Of a stretch of 64,000 nt of DNA, positions 45,995-56,686 are shown piece after piece (the first letter of the stretch is position 1; the number at the start of each line of letters is the position of its first letter). The notes beneath the pieces are model-generated. The model was not told where the DNA came from, made no database searches, and saw only the letters and a list, made by a program, of their open reading frames with translations. Origin of the DNA: Eurosta solidaginis. Taxonomy: Eukaryota > Arthropoda > Insecta > Diptera > Tephritidae. Made by a program: the position numbers and the translations under genes. The stretch covers positions 170,832,083 through 170,896,082 of the forward strand of contig NC_090323.1 of NCBI RefSeq assembly GCF_040869045.1. The letters are read 5' to 3'.

Positions 45995-46865
45995 TTTTCA
46001 TTGCCTTTGTAATTAAGGAGGAAGGGCTGCTATCCATTTGAACTATTGTTTTTCAAAATAGTATTTTTTTAGGGCTGATGTTCGTTTAATGAAGCAAGTG
46101 GCTCTGTATGAAAAGGAGAAAACGAGAAAACTGCGATTACATTAAGTTTCTCTCAGAAATTGGTATAGGAGAAATTCTCCCCAGGTTTCAATCAAGTATT
46201 CTCTTTACTTTGGATGATTTTTCGAACTAGTTCGTATTTACTCAGAAGGTTCAAGTGTATACTTTTATTTGTTCCGACTACCTACATACATTGATATTTC
46301 ACTGCAGTGAAAAAAAATCATACGTAATACAAACGCATAATTTGACGTAACAAATTGAATAATAATGCAAAGGTGAAAAGAGAAAGAAAGAATATAACAA
46401 AATCAGAAACTTGGGGGAAAAAGTTGGTAGCACGCTTGAATGAATATTTTTATGAGTGTTTGTTTGTGTGTATGGTGAGCGGGGTTTTGGATTGGATGCA
46501 GGCGCAAGGCGAGGCTAGCCACTTGGCAGCAGACAGGAAGCCGTGCTGAAGAAGCAATATATATAGTTTTTCCCCTTTCCATACCTACAAACATGTATCT
46601 TTATTTTGTTGCACACGCGCATCGATTATTATTTTTTTCGATTTGTTGCTGCAAGGTAGCATAATGTCGCTGCAGCGGAAGGCAAGAACGTGCTTTTAAC
46701 TATGCACTGAGAATGCGCTCCGGTCCGGGTTAGACAAAATGCGTCCATTCGTTGCAAACAATGAAAAGCAGGTATGTACAGGCGCAAGCACATAATTTAC
46801 ATATTTATTTGGTCACGATTGCAACAAAAATGCCTACTTGAATATTTAACAAACAAAAAAAAAAA
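45995..46865. other. Unassigned, possibly single-copy sequence
   Basis: Two opposite 63-64-codon frames at 46,355-46,594 show no domain. No repeat signature recognised. Confidence 0.45.
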
Positions 46866-48430
46866 CAAGTAAGGAAGGCTAAGTTCTGGCGTAACCGAAC
46901 ATTACATACTCAGCTGAGAGCCTTGGAGACATAATAAGGGAAAATCACCATGTAGGGAAATGAACCTAGGGTAAACCTGGAATGTGTTTGTATGACCTGG
47001 GTATCAAATGGAAGGTATTAAAGAGTATTTTAGACGGGACTGGGCCTTACTTCTATAGGGGGACGCCATAAATATGGAGCAAGGTTAAAGGTGGACCAGA
47101 TATATCGCCATGAAGGTGGAGCAGGGGTGACCCTAGAATGTGTTTGTACGATATGGGTATCAAATGAAAGGTGTTAATGAGTATTTTAGAAGGAAATGGG
47201 CTTTAGTTCTATAGGTAAACGCCTTTTCGAGATATCGCCATAAAGGTGGACCTGGGGTGACAAATTAAAGGTATTAATAAGGGTTTTAAAAGGGAGTTTT
47301 TATGTGAAGGCATTTTCGAGATATCGACCAAAACGTGGACCAGGGTGACCCAGAACATCATCTGTCGGGTACCGCTAATCTAGTTATATATGTAATGCGA
47401 TGAACAGCATTCCTGCCTTGATTCCAAGGGCTTTTGATTTCGCCCTGCAGAACTTTGTCATTTACTTCTACTTAATATGGTAGGTGTCACACCCATTTTA
47501 CAAAGTTTTTTCTAAAGTTATATTTTGCATCAAAAAACCAATCCAATCACAATGTTTGATCCCTTTTTTCGTATCTGGAATAGAATTATGGCATGTTTTC
47601 ACTTTTCGTAATTTTCGATATCGAAAAAGTGGGGTTGTCATAGTCGGATTTCGCCCAGTAAAGATATATCGATTTTTGCTCAAGTTATAGTGTTAACGGC
47701 CGAGCGGAAGGACAGACGGTGGACTGTGTATAAAAACTGGTCATGGCTTCAAATGATTTCGTCCATATTCACAGAAAACAGCTATCGTCATAAAACTATG
47801 CTCTTACCAAATTTCACAAGGATCGGTAAATTTTTGTTCGTCTTATGGCATTGAAAGTATTCTAGACAAATTAAATGAAAAAGGGCGGAACTACGCCCAT
47901 TTTGAAATTTTCTTTTATTTTTGTATTTTGGTGCACCACATCATTACTGGAGTTGAATGTTGACATAATTTACTTATATACTGTATAAATATTAAATTTT
48001 TTGTTAAAATTTGACTTAAAATTTTTTTTTTAAAGTCATCCGATTTTGCTAATTTTTATTTAGAACACATATAGTAGTAGGTGTAACGTTCCTGCCAAAT
48101 TTCATCATGATATCTTCAACGACTGCCAAATTACAGCTTGCAAAACTTTTAAATTACCTTCTTTTAAAAGTGGGCGGTGCCATGCCCATTGTCCAAAATT
48201 TTACTAATTTTCTATTCTGCGTCATAAGGTCAACCCACCTATCAAGTTTCATCGCTTTTACGGACAGACGGGCGGACGGACGGACATGACTAAATGAATT
48301 TATTTTTTCGCCCAGATCATTTTGATATATATAAGTCTATATCTATCTCGATTAGTTTATGCCGTTTCGAGATACCGTTCTGCGAATAAAATTAATATAC
48401 TCTGTGAGCTCTGCTCAGCTGAGTATAAAA
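46866..48430 (-). mobile_element. Family-1 repeat, copy J
   Basis: Left end CAAGTAAGGAAGGCTAAG with CATACTCAGCTGAGAG; right end GAGCTCTGCTCAGCTGAGTA. The subterminal pair is ACTCAGCTGAG/CTCAGCTGAGT. The tandem array is reduced and rearranged (46,960-47,340). The GGAC microsatellite is at 48,261-48,285. Confidence 0.85.
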
Positions 48431-49420
48431 ACAGCAACCATAAAATACATAGCTACAATAGTTTGATCATCCGTTGAAAAATTTATGGAACATTCAAAAT
48501 TGCATTGACAAAAAACAGCCATGTGTGGCATGAAAGGCGTGAAGTATCGTCCCTCATCGTCTGTCTGGCACACAAAATGTTGCACATTCAAAGACCGATC
48601 TTTTCTAACTTTAGTGCTTTTGTTGGTCGGTTATTGACTGTTTGCCTTACTTATTTATTTCCACTGCGCTATTTTATTACTGCGTATATTTGTTTAAATA
48701 TGTATATAAACGAGCATTTGGTTGTACTCATATATATACTTACATATGTATAATGTCCAGGCAATGTGGCATTATCGGCACATCACTGTCACCGCACGTC
48801 CATTTCGTTAGTCGCCAGCAATAATCCAGCGCCTTTATCAGCGCAGTAGCTTCGACCGCTGGGCTCGCGGGCGGTCAATGACAAAATTTCCGTTGTAATC
48901 ATTTACAAGTATAAAATACGCAAGTTTGCCATGCAACGCGCTACATGTTGCATGTTCTTTAATGCGCTTTCAATGTACATGCAAGATATGTTTGCATTTG
49001 TTGTAAATAATTTTTATCTATTTTTATACTTCTTAGTACATATTTCTTTTTTTTTGCTACTTCCTTATTCTCTATTATAATAGACTTTGTGCTCCTGATT
49101 TTTCTTTCCTTAATGATGGCATTAACAGTCATTCCGTTGCTTTAATTTGAAGTTGATAAAAGAGTTAGGGTGGGCAAAAAACTAAAACTTTTTTCCTTTT
49201 GGTATAGTGAAGATATTGTTCAAGACATCAAAAAACATAGCCTGCAAAAATTTTAGCTTTTTAGTTTAATGCTGAGGTACCTCAACGCGACTTTATCACC
49301 ATTTAATTTCCTATAGGAATATGTATAGGTAGTGATTTTTGTACTAAAGGTTCGAGCTCTGAGTACTACGGGCTCTGGTAAACTTTTTATAAAAACTTGA
49401 ACCTTTTATCCCCTCAACTA
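48431..49420. other. Unassigned, possibly single-copy sequence
   Basis: Short overlapping frames (48,505-48,824) without domains. 48,770-48,900 is locally GC-richer. Nothing else recognised. Confidence 0.45.
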
Positions 49421-49429
49421 ATGCCTACA

Positions 49430-49791
49430 TGGCGGCCACCGTGGTGAGATGTTAGCGTGCGCTGCCTACCACACCGAATGCCCTGGTTCCACACCCCGGG
49501 CAAAGCAACATAAAAATTTTAGAAATAAGGTTTTTCAATTAGAAGAAAATTTTTCTAAGCGGGGTCGCCCCTCGGCAGTGTTTGGCAAGCACTCTGAGTG
49601 TATTGTGGCATGAAAAGCTCTCAGTGAGAACTCATCTGCCTCGCAAGGAGTCGGCATAAAACAAGTAGGTCCCATCCCGCCAATTTGTAGGAAAAATTAA
49701 AAAGGAGCACTACGCAAATCTCGAGAAGCTCGGCCAAAAATCTTTTCGGAGGTTGTCGTGCCTTACATTTATTTATTTATTTATTTATTTT
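49430..49791 (+). mobile_element. tRNA-derived SINE, copy S5
   Basis: The head TGGCGGCCACCGTGGTGAGA and a weak B box (GGTTCCACACC), then AGCGGGGTCGCCCCTCGGCA and the tail CCTTACATTTATTTATTTAT. It is flanked by the 9-bp repeat ATGCCTACA at 49,421-49,429 and 49,792-49,800. Confidence 0.9.
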
Positions 49792-50079
49792 ATGCCTACA
49801 ATTTAGGGACAGTTCTTTGAAACTTTTTTATTTCGTGTGGTAAGCGACTCAGTCTAAAGTATACTAAAGTTCTCATGAAGATTGTATCCATTCCATCATA
49901 TTCTGCTGATAAGCCCAATAAAAGTATGCAAAGGAACAACGAGGATAGTACTTCAAAAGCTGAAAATTTTCCAGGAAGTATTGGCGTTCGGGCTTTTCGA
50001 GATTCGCTAAGGATCATATCAAGGTGCTCACAGTATCGTAAATTTCGTACTATTGTGGGATTAGATTGCATAATTTTTT

Positions 50080-51290
50080 ATGAATTTGGAATATTTTCGT
50101 TATGGTGTCGATGCTGCTTGGGGAACAGTTCGGATCACCACAGGTCACCACGGAGCCGCTTCGGCGTTATTTCGAGGTTATCTTCTAACTGCTTTCGGAA
50201 CTTCTTGGGAAGTTTCAGATATAATTTGTGCTATTTCGACACTACCTTAGCACTTTTCGTAAATTGCTTTCAAATCATTCGAGATAGGTTTCGGAATAAT
50301 TTAGTCGTAAATTCGGAACTATTTTGAGAACATTTGGGAGTTACTTAGAAGATTTCCAGAACAGCTTTGGGATTATTTAAACGCCCAGTTGGGATTATTT
50401 CCTGTTTAATTCAGTGGTATATTTATTAAATTAATTGTTTCTTGTTACTTTGGGAATATTAGGTCCTAGAAAACTTCTAGTATTTGCTACGAAGACGGAG
50501 TTATTCCATAACATAAGTCCTTGCGCCTAATTGGGGTTCTTCCGTTTGGTCGTCAAACAAATTCTAGTAATACTGTGGACACAGTCTATGTGTGGTCTTT
50601 ATTGACCGGTCAGTTCAACCTATACTACTTTGGAAATATCTTTTCATAATTATTATGATACTTAGTCTATTTCGGGATAAGGATCATTTTAAGAATCTTT
50701 CGGGATCATGATGGGAGTAGTTTTGGACCATATTGGTCATATTTCGGTATTGTTTAGAAACCAATACAAATTGATTTTGGGTATGGTTTGGATATAATTT
50801 CTTGTTATTTCTGAGCTACTTTGAAACTTCCACGATTGGTTTCGATAACATTCGACCATTCGAGACTGCTTTCAGGATATTTTCTGAACTATTTTGTTGT
50901 AATTGGGAAGAATTTGGGACATTTTTGAGACTACTTTAGGACCATTTAAAGAACTGTTTCGAGATTGTTTTCAAGACCATCTGCGTACAATTTCTAGACG
51001 AAGACGATTTTCGAGACTATATCAAGCTTAATTTAAGAGAATCCGAGATCGTTATTAAATTTATTTGTGGATTTGTTTCGAGTTAATTTACCACTATTAA
51101 GGGGTTGCTTTCAGAGTTTCTTTGGACCTAGTTCCGTATTACATCAGATACCTTGCAACTATTTACGAATTATTTCGGAACTATTTCTAGATAGCTTTCT
51201 ATTTTATTTTGGCAATTGTGCATTTGTTTTAGGATAATTATGAAATAATTTCGATATAACTATCCTATCCTATTAATGCTTTTTAATTCG
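50080..51290. repeat. Degenerate TTTCGGAA-rich tract 3
   Basis: Same style as 27,201-28,468: GGAATATTTTCG, TTTCGGCGTTATTTCGAGG, TTTCGGGATAAGG, TTTCGAGACTGCTTTCAGG and so on, all in the same strand sense, ending at a SINE fragment. The 150-codon frame at 49,875-50,327 runs from unique sequence into the tract and has no domain. Confidence 0.6.
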
Positions 51291-51294
51291 AAAT

Positions 51295-51360
51295 TTCATG
51301 GCAGAATTACACTTCGATTGCCTGCCAAACACTGCCGCGGCGCGACTCTGCTTCGGAAAT
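51295..51360 (-). mobile_element. SINE fragment, copy S6
   Basis: About 65 bases of the SINE body in reverse (TTTCATGGCAGAATTACACT, GCCTGCCAAACACTGCCGCG). Ends are worn and no target duplication was found. Confidence 0.7.
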
Positions 51361-51524
51361 TTTTTGCTATGACTACGAAATAAATGACCAACCAGCACGG
51401 AATGAATGTTGACCGATATTGTGATAATTTTATGTGTGGTTTCACGGATATCGAGCTGTGTTTATTTGAGAGCCAAATGAAGCCATATTGAAGTTTATGT
51501 GGGCTAAAATGCATTGTGTGGGCA

Positions 51525-51920
51525 TTGTTGTTGTTGTTCCGAAGGTTTTGAGGAGTTTTATCGGTGTTACCGGATATAGATCCGGTACGTTCGGGTAACA
51601 AGCACCATTAAAGTACAAGCCCGACCATTTGGGAAACTATTTAATATGACCACATTCAACCTTCTAGGACATCCCTCTTCTCACCTCCTAGTTCAATGCA
51701 ACTTGGAATTGCCATAGCCCCGGCTGCTACAGAAACAGGATTCGCCACGGGTAGGTGACGTTGACTATTGGTTGGAAAAGCTATAAATTGCGCTGGTAAC
51801 CTATTAAAAGGGTTGCGCTACACAACCCCATGAATCAATTGGGTACTTTAGTCGCCTTTTACGACAGGCATGCTTGCGGCGGGTATATTTTAAGCCCCTA
51901 ACCCGCTGGGGTGTGATCAT
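51525..51920. repeat. Dispersed repeat with GTT microsatellite and CCCGCTGGGG end
   Basis: Starts TTGTTGTTGTTCCGAAGG and ends CGGGTATATTTTAAGCCCCT then AACCCGCTGGGGTG. Inside are GGATATAGATCCGGTACG, AACAGGATTCGCCACGGGTA, TTGCGCTACACAACCCC and TAGTCGCCTTTTACGACAGG. Fixed-looking blocks and the microsatellite suggest a short mobile element. From memory such blocks recur widely in higher-fly genomes, but I cannot name the family. Confidence 0.5.
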
Positions 51921-52820
51921 GGAATAGGATCCGTGTTAGACAAAGTGGGGTTGAGTTTTCGAAGGCAAATACTCACGTTAAAAGCATACTCAAATTGTGT
52001 GGGCGTTCTTGTTCTTAAGCAATTACGAAAGTAATCCCGAACAAAAGTGCTTCCACTTTCTTAGACAAATCTCCAAAAATTTCACTCACTACCTCTGATA
52101 TGTAAAAAAGAAACCGAAGTCAATGCACCCATTGTATTGCTGAAAGATAAACACTGTAAAAACATACTATGTTACAACTATTTACTTAAAAATAAACATA
52201 CTTTAACTTTACGGTACTTGCGAATAAATTCGAAGAAATTAGAGTACAACATTTGACTGTGGCATGCAGCGCAATTAAAGCTACACACACATCATAAATA
52301 ATGGCAAATATGCGACTTGCCACAAGAAAACATTTCTGGCTAAAAAATCGGTATACAATGTGTAAACATAAGTAAACTCAACTGCGTCGTGGCAAAGGCG
52401 ATTGCAGCATCCCTAATACAAAAACAAAATCAATGTTTAAGCGCTAATAAATGCTGTAGCTTATGACTTTTTAGCATTTGTGCAACATGTGGCAAAACAC
52501 GCGTGGACTACAAGCAGATATGCATAGTTATGTGTGTGCAACCGGAAACAGTTATTTACAAAGTAATCAGTGCAACCACAGCAGCAACAGTACTCACAAC
52601 TGCAGTCATATTAAAAAAACTGCGGTGGAGGTGGGCAGCAAGACAGAAGAAACAGCAGACGTTGCAGCATTAACTAAAACGCGGCTTCTTCATTATTTAT
52701 TTCATGCAATGCTAAATTGTTTAACAAATGAATGGAACATATGTGCAATCATTTCACTCGCCAATTGTATAAACAACACAAATGCGCACAGAAAGTCAAC
52801 GCGTGACGGTAGGCAATTAA
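51921..52820. other. Unassigned, possibly single-copy sequence
   Basis: A 119-codon plus frame at 52,478-52,837 is rich in Asn, Ser, Thr and His, has no domain, and ends in the LINE tail. I do not call it a gene. Confidence 0.45.
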
Positions 52821-53950
52821 AGGTTAGGTTAGGTTAGGTTGAACTGGCCGGTCCATAAGGACCTCAAGTAGACTGAATAAGTCCGTAATGTTACCAGGAG
52901 TCTGTTTTAACGACCAAACTGAAAACCCCTATCAAAAACAAGGGTCTATGTTATAAAATTACTCCGTCCTCTTAGCAAATACTAGAAGATTCCTAGGATT
53001 TAAGCCACTTGCTGCTTCTAGATCTGACAGCTTTATCACTCCTAATAGTTGGAGTCTTAGCCTGGCAAGCGCAGGGCAAGAGCACAGAACGTTCTCGATC
53101 GTTTCCTCCTCCAGCCCGCACTCCCTACATCTCCTATCACTAACCAAGCCTAATTTAAAGGCATGTGACCCCAGAAGGCAGTGTCCAGTCAGAATACCCG
53201 CCATGAGTCTACAGTCCTCTTTTTTAATGATAGAAGTATCTTTGTTATTCTAAGGTTGTAAGACCTGCACATAAACTTCGACATTTTACAGCCCCGCGCT
53301 TGAACCCACGCCTTTCCCGCTTGGTCGATCATGTGCACCTTTCGCCTTCGCTTAATTTCGCCCAATTTAATTGGGACGTCTAGGGAGTAAGCTTCAAGGG
53401 ATGCGCCATTTTTAGCTAGTTCATCCGCTTTTTCATTCCCTTATGCCCTGGGACCCAATATAGATGTATGCTTCTCCTTGTCCCAATTGCCTCAATTGCT
53501 GCTTGACTCTCAATATAAAAGTTAACACGATTGCAGCTTGGGCTATTTTCTTCCAGGGTTTCTACTGCTTTGGTTACGGTTAATATTTCCGTTTGGAAAA
53601 CGCTACAGTAATCCGGAAGCCTGTAGGATCTGTTTATTTCCGGATCAGCACAGTATACCGCAGACCCTACCATCTGGAACCATCTGTGTACACATGTATC
53701 GCCTCGTCCGCCATTTGAGCACCCTTGCGCCAACCGTCCACCTCTATTGTGGCCTTAAGATCGCCCTCGAGCGCAGATAGGGAATCAGGTAGTATGTTCG
53801 TCTTGTAATTGATGACGCTGTACTACTATGGCCGTATGGTCGGCGCTCAAGCTGCCCCGAGGCACCGAGCCTGGTTGCAGTTGTTAACGCTACGTTCTTT
53901 GCTACCAGGTCTACAGGTGGAATGTGCAGAATGCAATGATAGACTCGGGA
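52821..53950 (-). pseudogene. 5'-truncated LINE: ORF2 C-terminus with RNase H and Cys motif
   Basis: Reading down the minus strand: ILHIPPVDLVAKNVALTT (linker after RT, about 53,945-53,890); YTDGS in one frame near 53,690 with the following SAVYCADPEINRSYRLPDYC in another; PDYCSVFQTEI with catalytic Glu; FYIESQAAIEAI (Asp replaced by Glu); YWVPGHKGMK; then ILTGHCLLGSHAF, CRECGLEEETIENVLCSCPAL and the stop at about 52,959. A 3' UTR of about 120 bases ends in (CCTAA)n, visible as AGGTTAGGTTAGGTTAGGTT at 52,821-52,840. Frame breaks and a stop after KGMKKRMN show it is dead. It diverges clearly from the LINE at 56-62 kb (ILTGHCLLGSH against TLTGHCLIGKH), so it is a separate lineage of the same RNase H-bearing group. 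Confidence 0.85.
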
Positions 53951-54505
53951 AAAAGTTAGAAATAATAGCAATAAATATAGCGCTTGTTCAAAGTTTGATG
54001 CATTTCGAAATACAAATATAATAAGCTCAGTGCTTACTATTCTAATACTTAATTGTGTGTGACCCCAGCCGAAATAATATTTTCTCCCTTAATCTCAATG
54101 TTCTTACTTTGCCTTAACTGTCCAGTTTTCAAAATTAAGTTTAAAAAAAATTACAGTTTTTCAAAACACATATGTATTTTTTCCGAAATACCGACTGTTG
54201 AGGGGTATGTTACCTTATCTCGACTGCCGTTTTGAAAGTGCCCTATCTCAGCATATATGCAATGCAATTTGAGCGGAGATAGAGCATTTATGAAGCAAAA
54301 AACTTTGAAGCAGCGCATTTTTTTTAACTGGTACCCGAGATTGGGTGACATTCCCCCACTCACGCCTATATTTTGTTTCTTTTCAAAAACTTCATACTGA
54401 TCAAATTTTGAGGTCTCCGATTAGAGATCTTCGAATTCGCCCGAAAGCAGTTTAAAAAAAATAATAATAATAATAACCGAAATTGATTTTTGTACACTCC
54501 TTTTT
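53951..54505. other. Unassigned sequence
   Basis: Short frames without domains; an AATAATAATAATAATAA microsatellite at 54,459-54,475. Nothing else recognised. Confidence 0.5.
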
Positions 54506-55809
54506 ATACTCAGTTGAGCAGAGCACACAGAGTATATTAACTTTGATTGGATAACGGTTGGTTGTACAGGTATAAAGGAATCGAGATAGATATAGACTTC
54601 CATATATCAAAATCATCAGTATCGAAAAAAAATTTGATTGAGCCATGTCCGTCCGTCCGTCTGTCCCTTAACACGATAACTTGAGTAAATTTTGAGGTAT
54701 CTTGATGAAATTTGTTACGTAGATTCCTGGGCACTCATCTCAGATCGCTGTTTAAAATGAACGATATCGGACTATAACCACGCCCACTTTTTCGATATCG
54801 AAAATTTCGAAAAACCGAAAAAATGCGATAATTCATTGCCAAAGGCGATTAAAGCGATGAAACTTGGTAGATGTGTTGAGGTTATGACGCAGAATAGAAA
54901 ATTAGTAAGATTTTGGACAATGGGCGTGGCACCGCCCACTTTTACAAGAAGGTAATTTAAAAGTTTTGCAAGCTGTAATTTGGCAGTCATTGAAGATTTC
55001 ATGATGAAATTTGGCAGGAACGTTACTACTATTACTATATATGTGCTAAATAAAAATTAGCAAAATAGGATGAAGAACACGGCCACTTTTTAAAAAAAAA
55101 TTTTTTTAATTCAAATTTTAACAAAAAATTTTATATCTTTACTGTATATAAGTAAATTAAGTCAAAATTCAACTCCAGTAACGATATGATGCAACAAAAT
55201 ATAAAAATAAAAGATAATTTCAAAATGGGCGTGCCTCCGCCCATTTTCATTTCGTTTGTCTAGAATACTTTTAATGCCATAAGTCGAACAAAAAACCAAT
55301 CCTTCTCAAATTTGGTAGGGGCATAGGTTCTACGACGGTAACTGTTCTCTGTGAAAATGGGCGAAATCGGTGTAAGCCACGCCCAGTTTTTATACACAGT
55401 CCACCGTCTGTCCTTCCGCTCGGCCGTTAACACAATAGCTTGAGCAAAAACCGATATATCTTTACTAAACTTAGCCCACGTACTTATCTGAACTCACTTT
55501 ATCTTGGTATAATAGCCGAAATCCGACCATAACCACGATATCGATATCGAAAATTACGAAAAATGAAAAAAATGCCATAATTCTATACCAAATACGAAAA
55601 AAGGGATGAAACATGGTAACTGGATTGGTTGATTGACGCAAAATATAACTTTGGAAAAAACTTTGTAAAATGGGTGCGACACCTACCATATTAAGTAGAA
55701 GAAAATGAAAAGTTCTACAAGGCGAAATCAACAGCCCTTGGAATCTTGCCAGGAATACTGTTAGTGGTATTGCATATATAAATAAATTAGCAGTACCCGA
55801 CAGATGATT

Positions 55810-56270
55810 TTCTGGATCACCAGGTCCACATTTTGGTCGATATCGCGAGAACGCCTTCACATATACATCTAAGGGCCACTCGCTTTTAAAACCCTCATTA
55901 ATACCTTTAATTTGATATCCATATCGTACAAACACATTCAAGAGGCACCCCTGTCCCACCCTAATGGCGATATCTCGAAAAGGCGTCCACCTATAGACCT
56001 TATGCCCACTTCCTCTTAAAAGGCTCAGTAACACCTTTCGTTTGATAACCATATCGTACAAACATTCTACCACCTAATAGTCCTATAGTCCTAATGTCCA
56101 CTCCCTCTTAAAATGCTCAGTAACACCTTTCGTTTGATACCCATATCGTACAAACATCCTAGAGTCACCCCTGGCCCACCGTAATGGCGATATCTCGAAA
56201 AGGCGTCCACCTATAGACCTAATGCTCACTCCCTCTTAAACTGCTCAGTAACACCTTTCGTTTGATACCC
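55810..56270 (+). repeat. 130-bp tandem array of copy K, left of the LINE
   Basis: About four units with the local variant TATAGACCTAATGCCCACTC, CTCAGTAACACCTTTCGTTT and CCCACCCTAATGGCGATATC. The array is cut by the LINE in the middle of a unit. Confidence 0.88.
56257..56270 (+). repeat. Target-site duplication, left copy
   Basis: TTCGTTTGATACCC just before the LINE 5' end; identical to 62,263-62,276 after its 3' tail. A 14-bp duplication is typical of target-primed reverse transcription. Confidence 0.88.
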
Positions 56271-56686
56271 CTCGCGAAGGGCAGACATCTTGCCGCGATG
56301 CGAGGGCTTAGTCGATGACCACGGGACTATGCCACCCACTAGGATGCAGGTTCACATGGATCTCCATGGCTCGATGACCAAGATCTGTCCCCTCCCAATC
56401 CAGGGTGTTATGCACCACCGTGCCCATTGGATGGTTTGCAGCCGGGAGGTTAATCTGGCTGTATTTGTACGGAGCCTCTCTGACACCGGGCCGCCTCAGA
56501 GAGTAAAAATGGTCTTACCGCGGTAAGGGGCTCTGCTGCGGCGGACGACACTTTTCCCCCTTTCAATAAGGTGACCCTAAGCTGGCCTCATCTAGCAAGG
56601 GGTCGTACGAACAAGATGCACAACAAAAACAAAAAAACAAAGTAAAAGATAATTCGTCCTCCTACACAGGGAGAAGGATAACAGCA

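Noticed and set aside
49875..50327. 150-codon plus frame as a gene
   Set aside because: Half of it is the degenerate TTTCGGAA tract, where frames stay open through composition; no domain seen.
52478..52837. 119-codon plus frame as a small host gene
   Set aside because: Low-complexity composition, no domain, and it runs into the 3' tail of a LINE on the other strand.
55471..56073. 200-codon minus-strand frame as a gene
   Set aside because: It spans body and tandem units of family-1 copy K; similar stretches in copies B and I are closed by stops.
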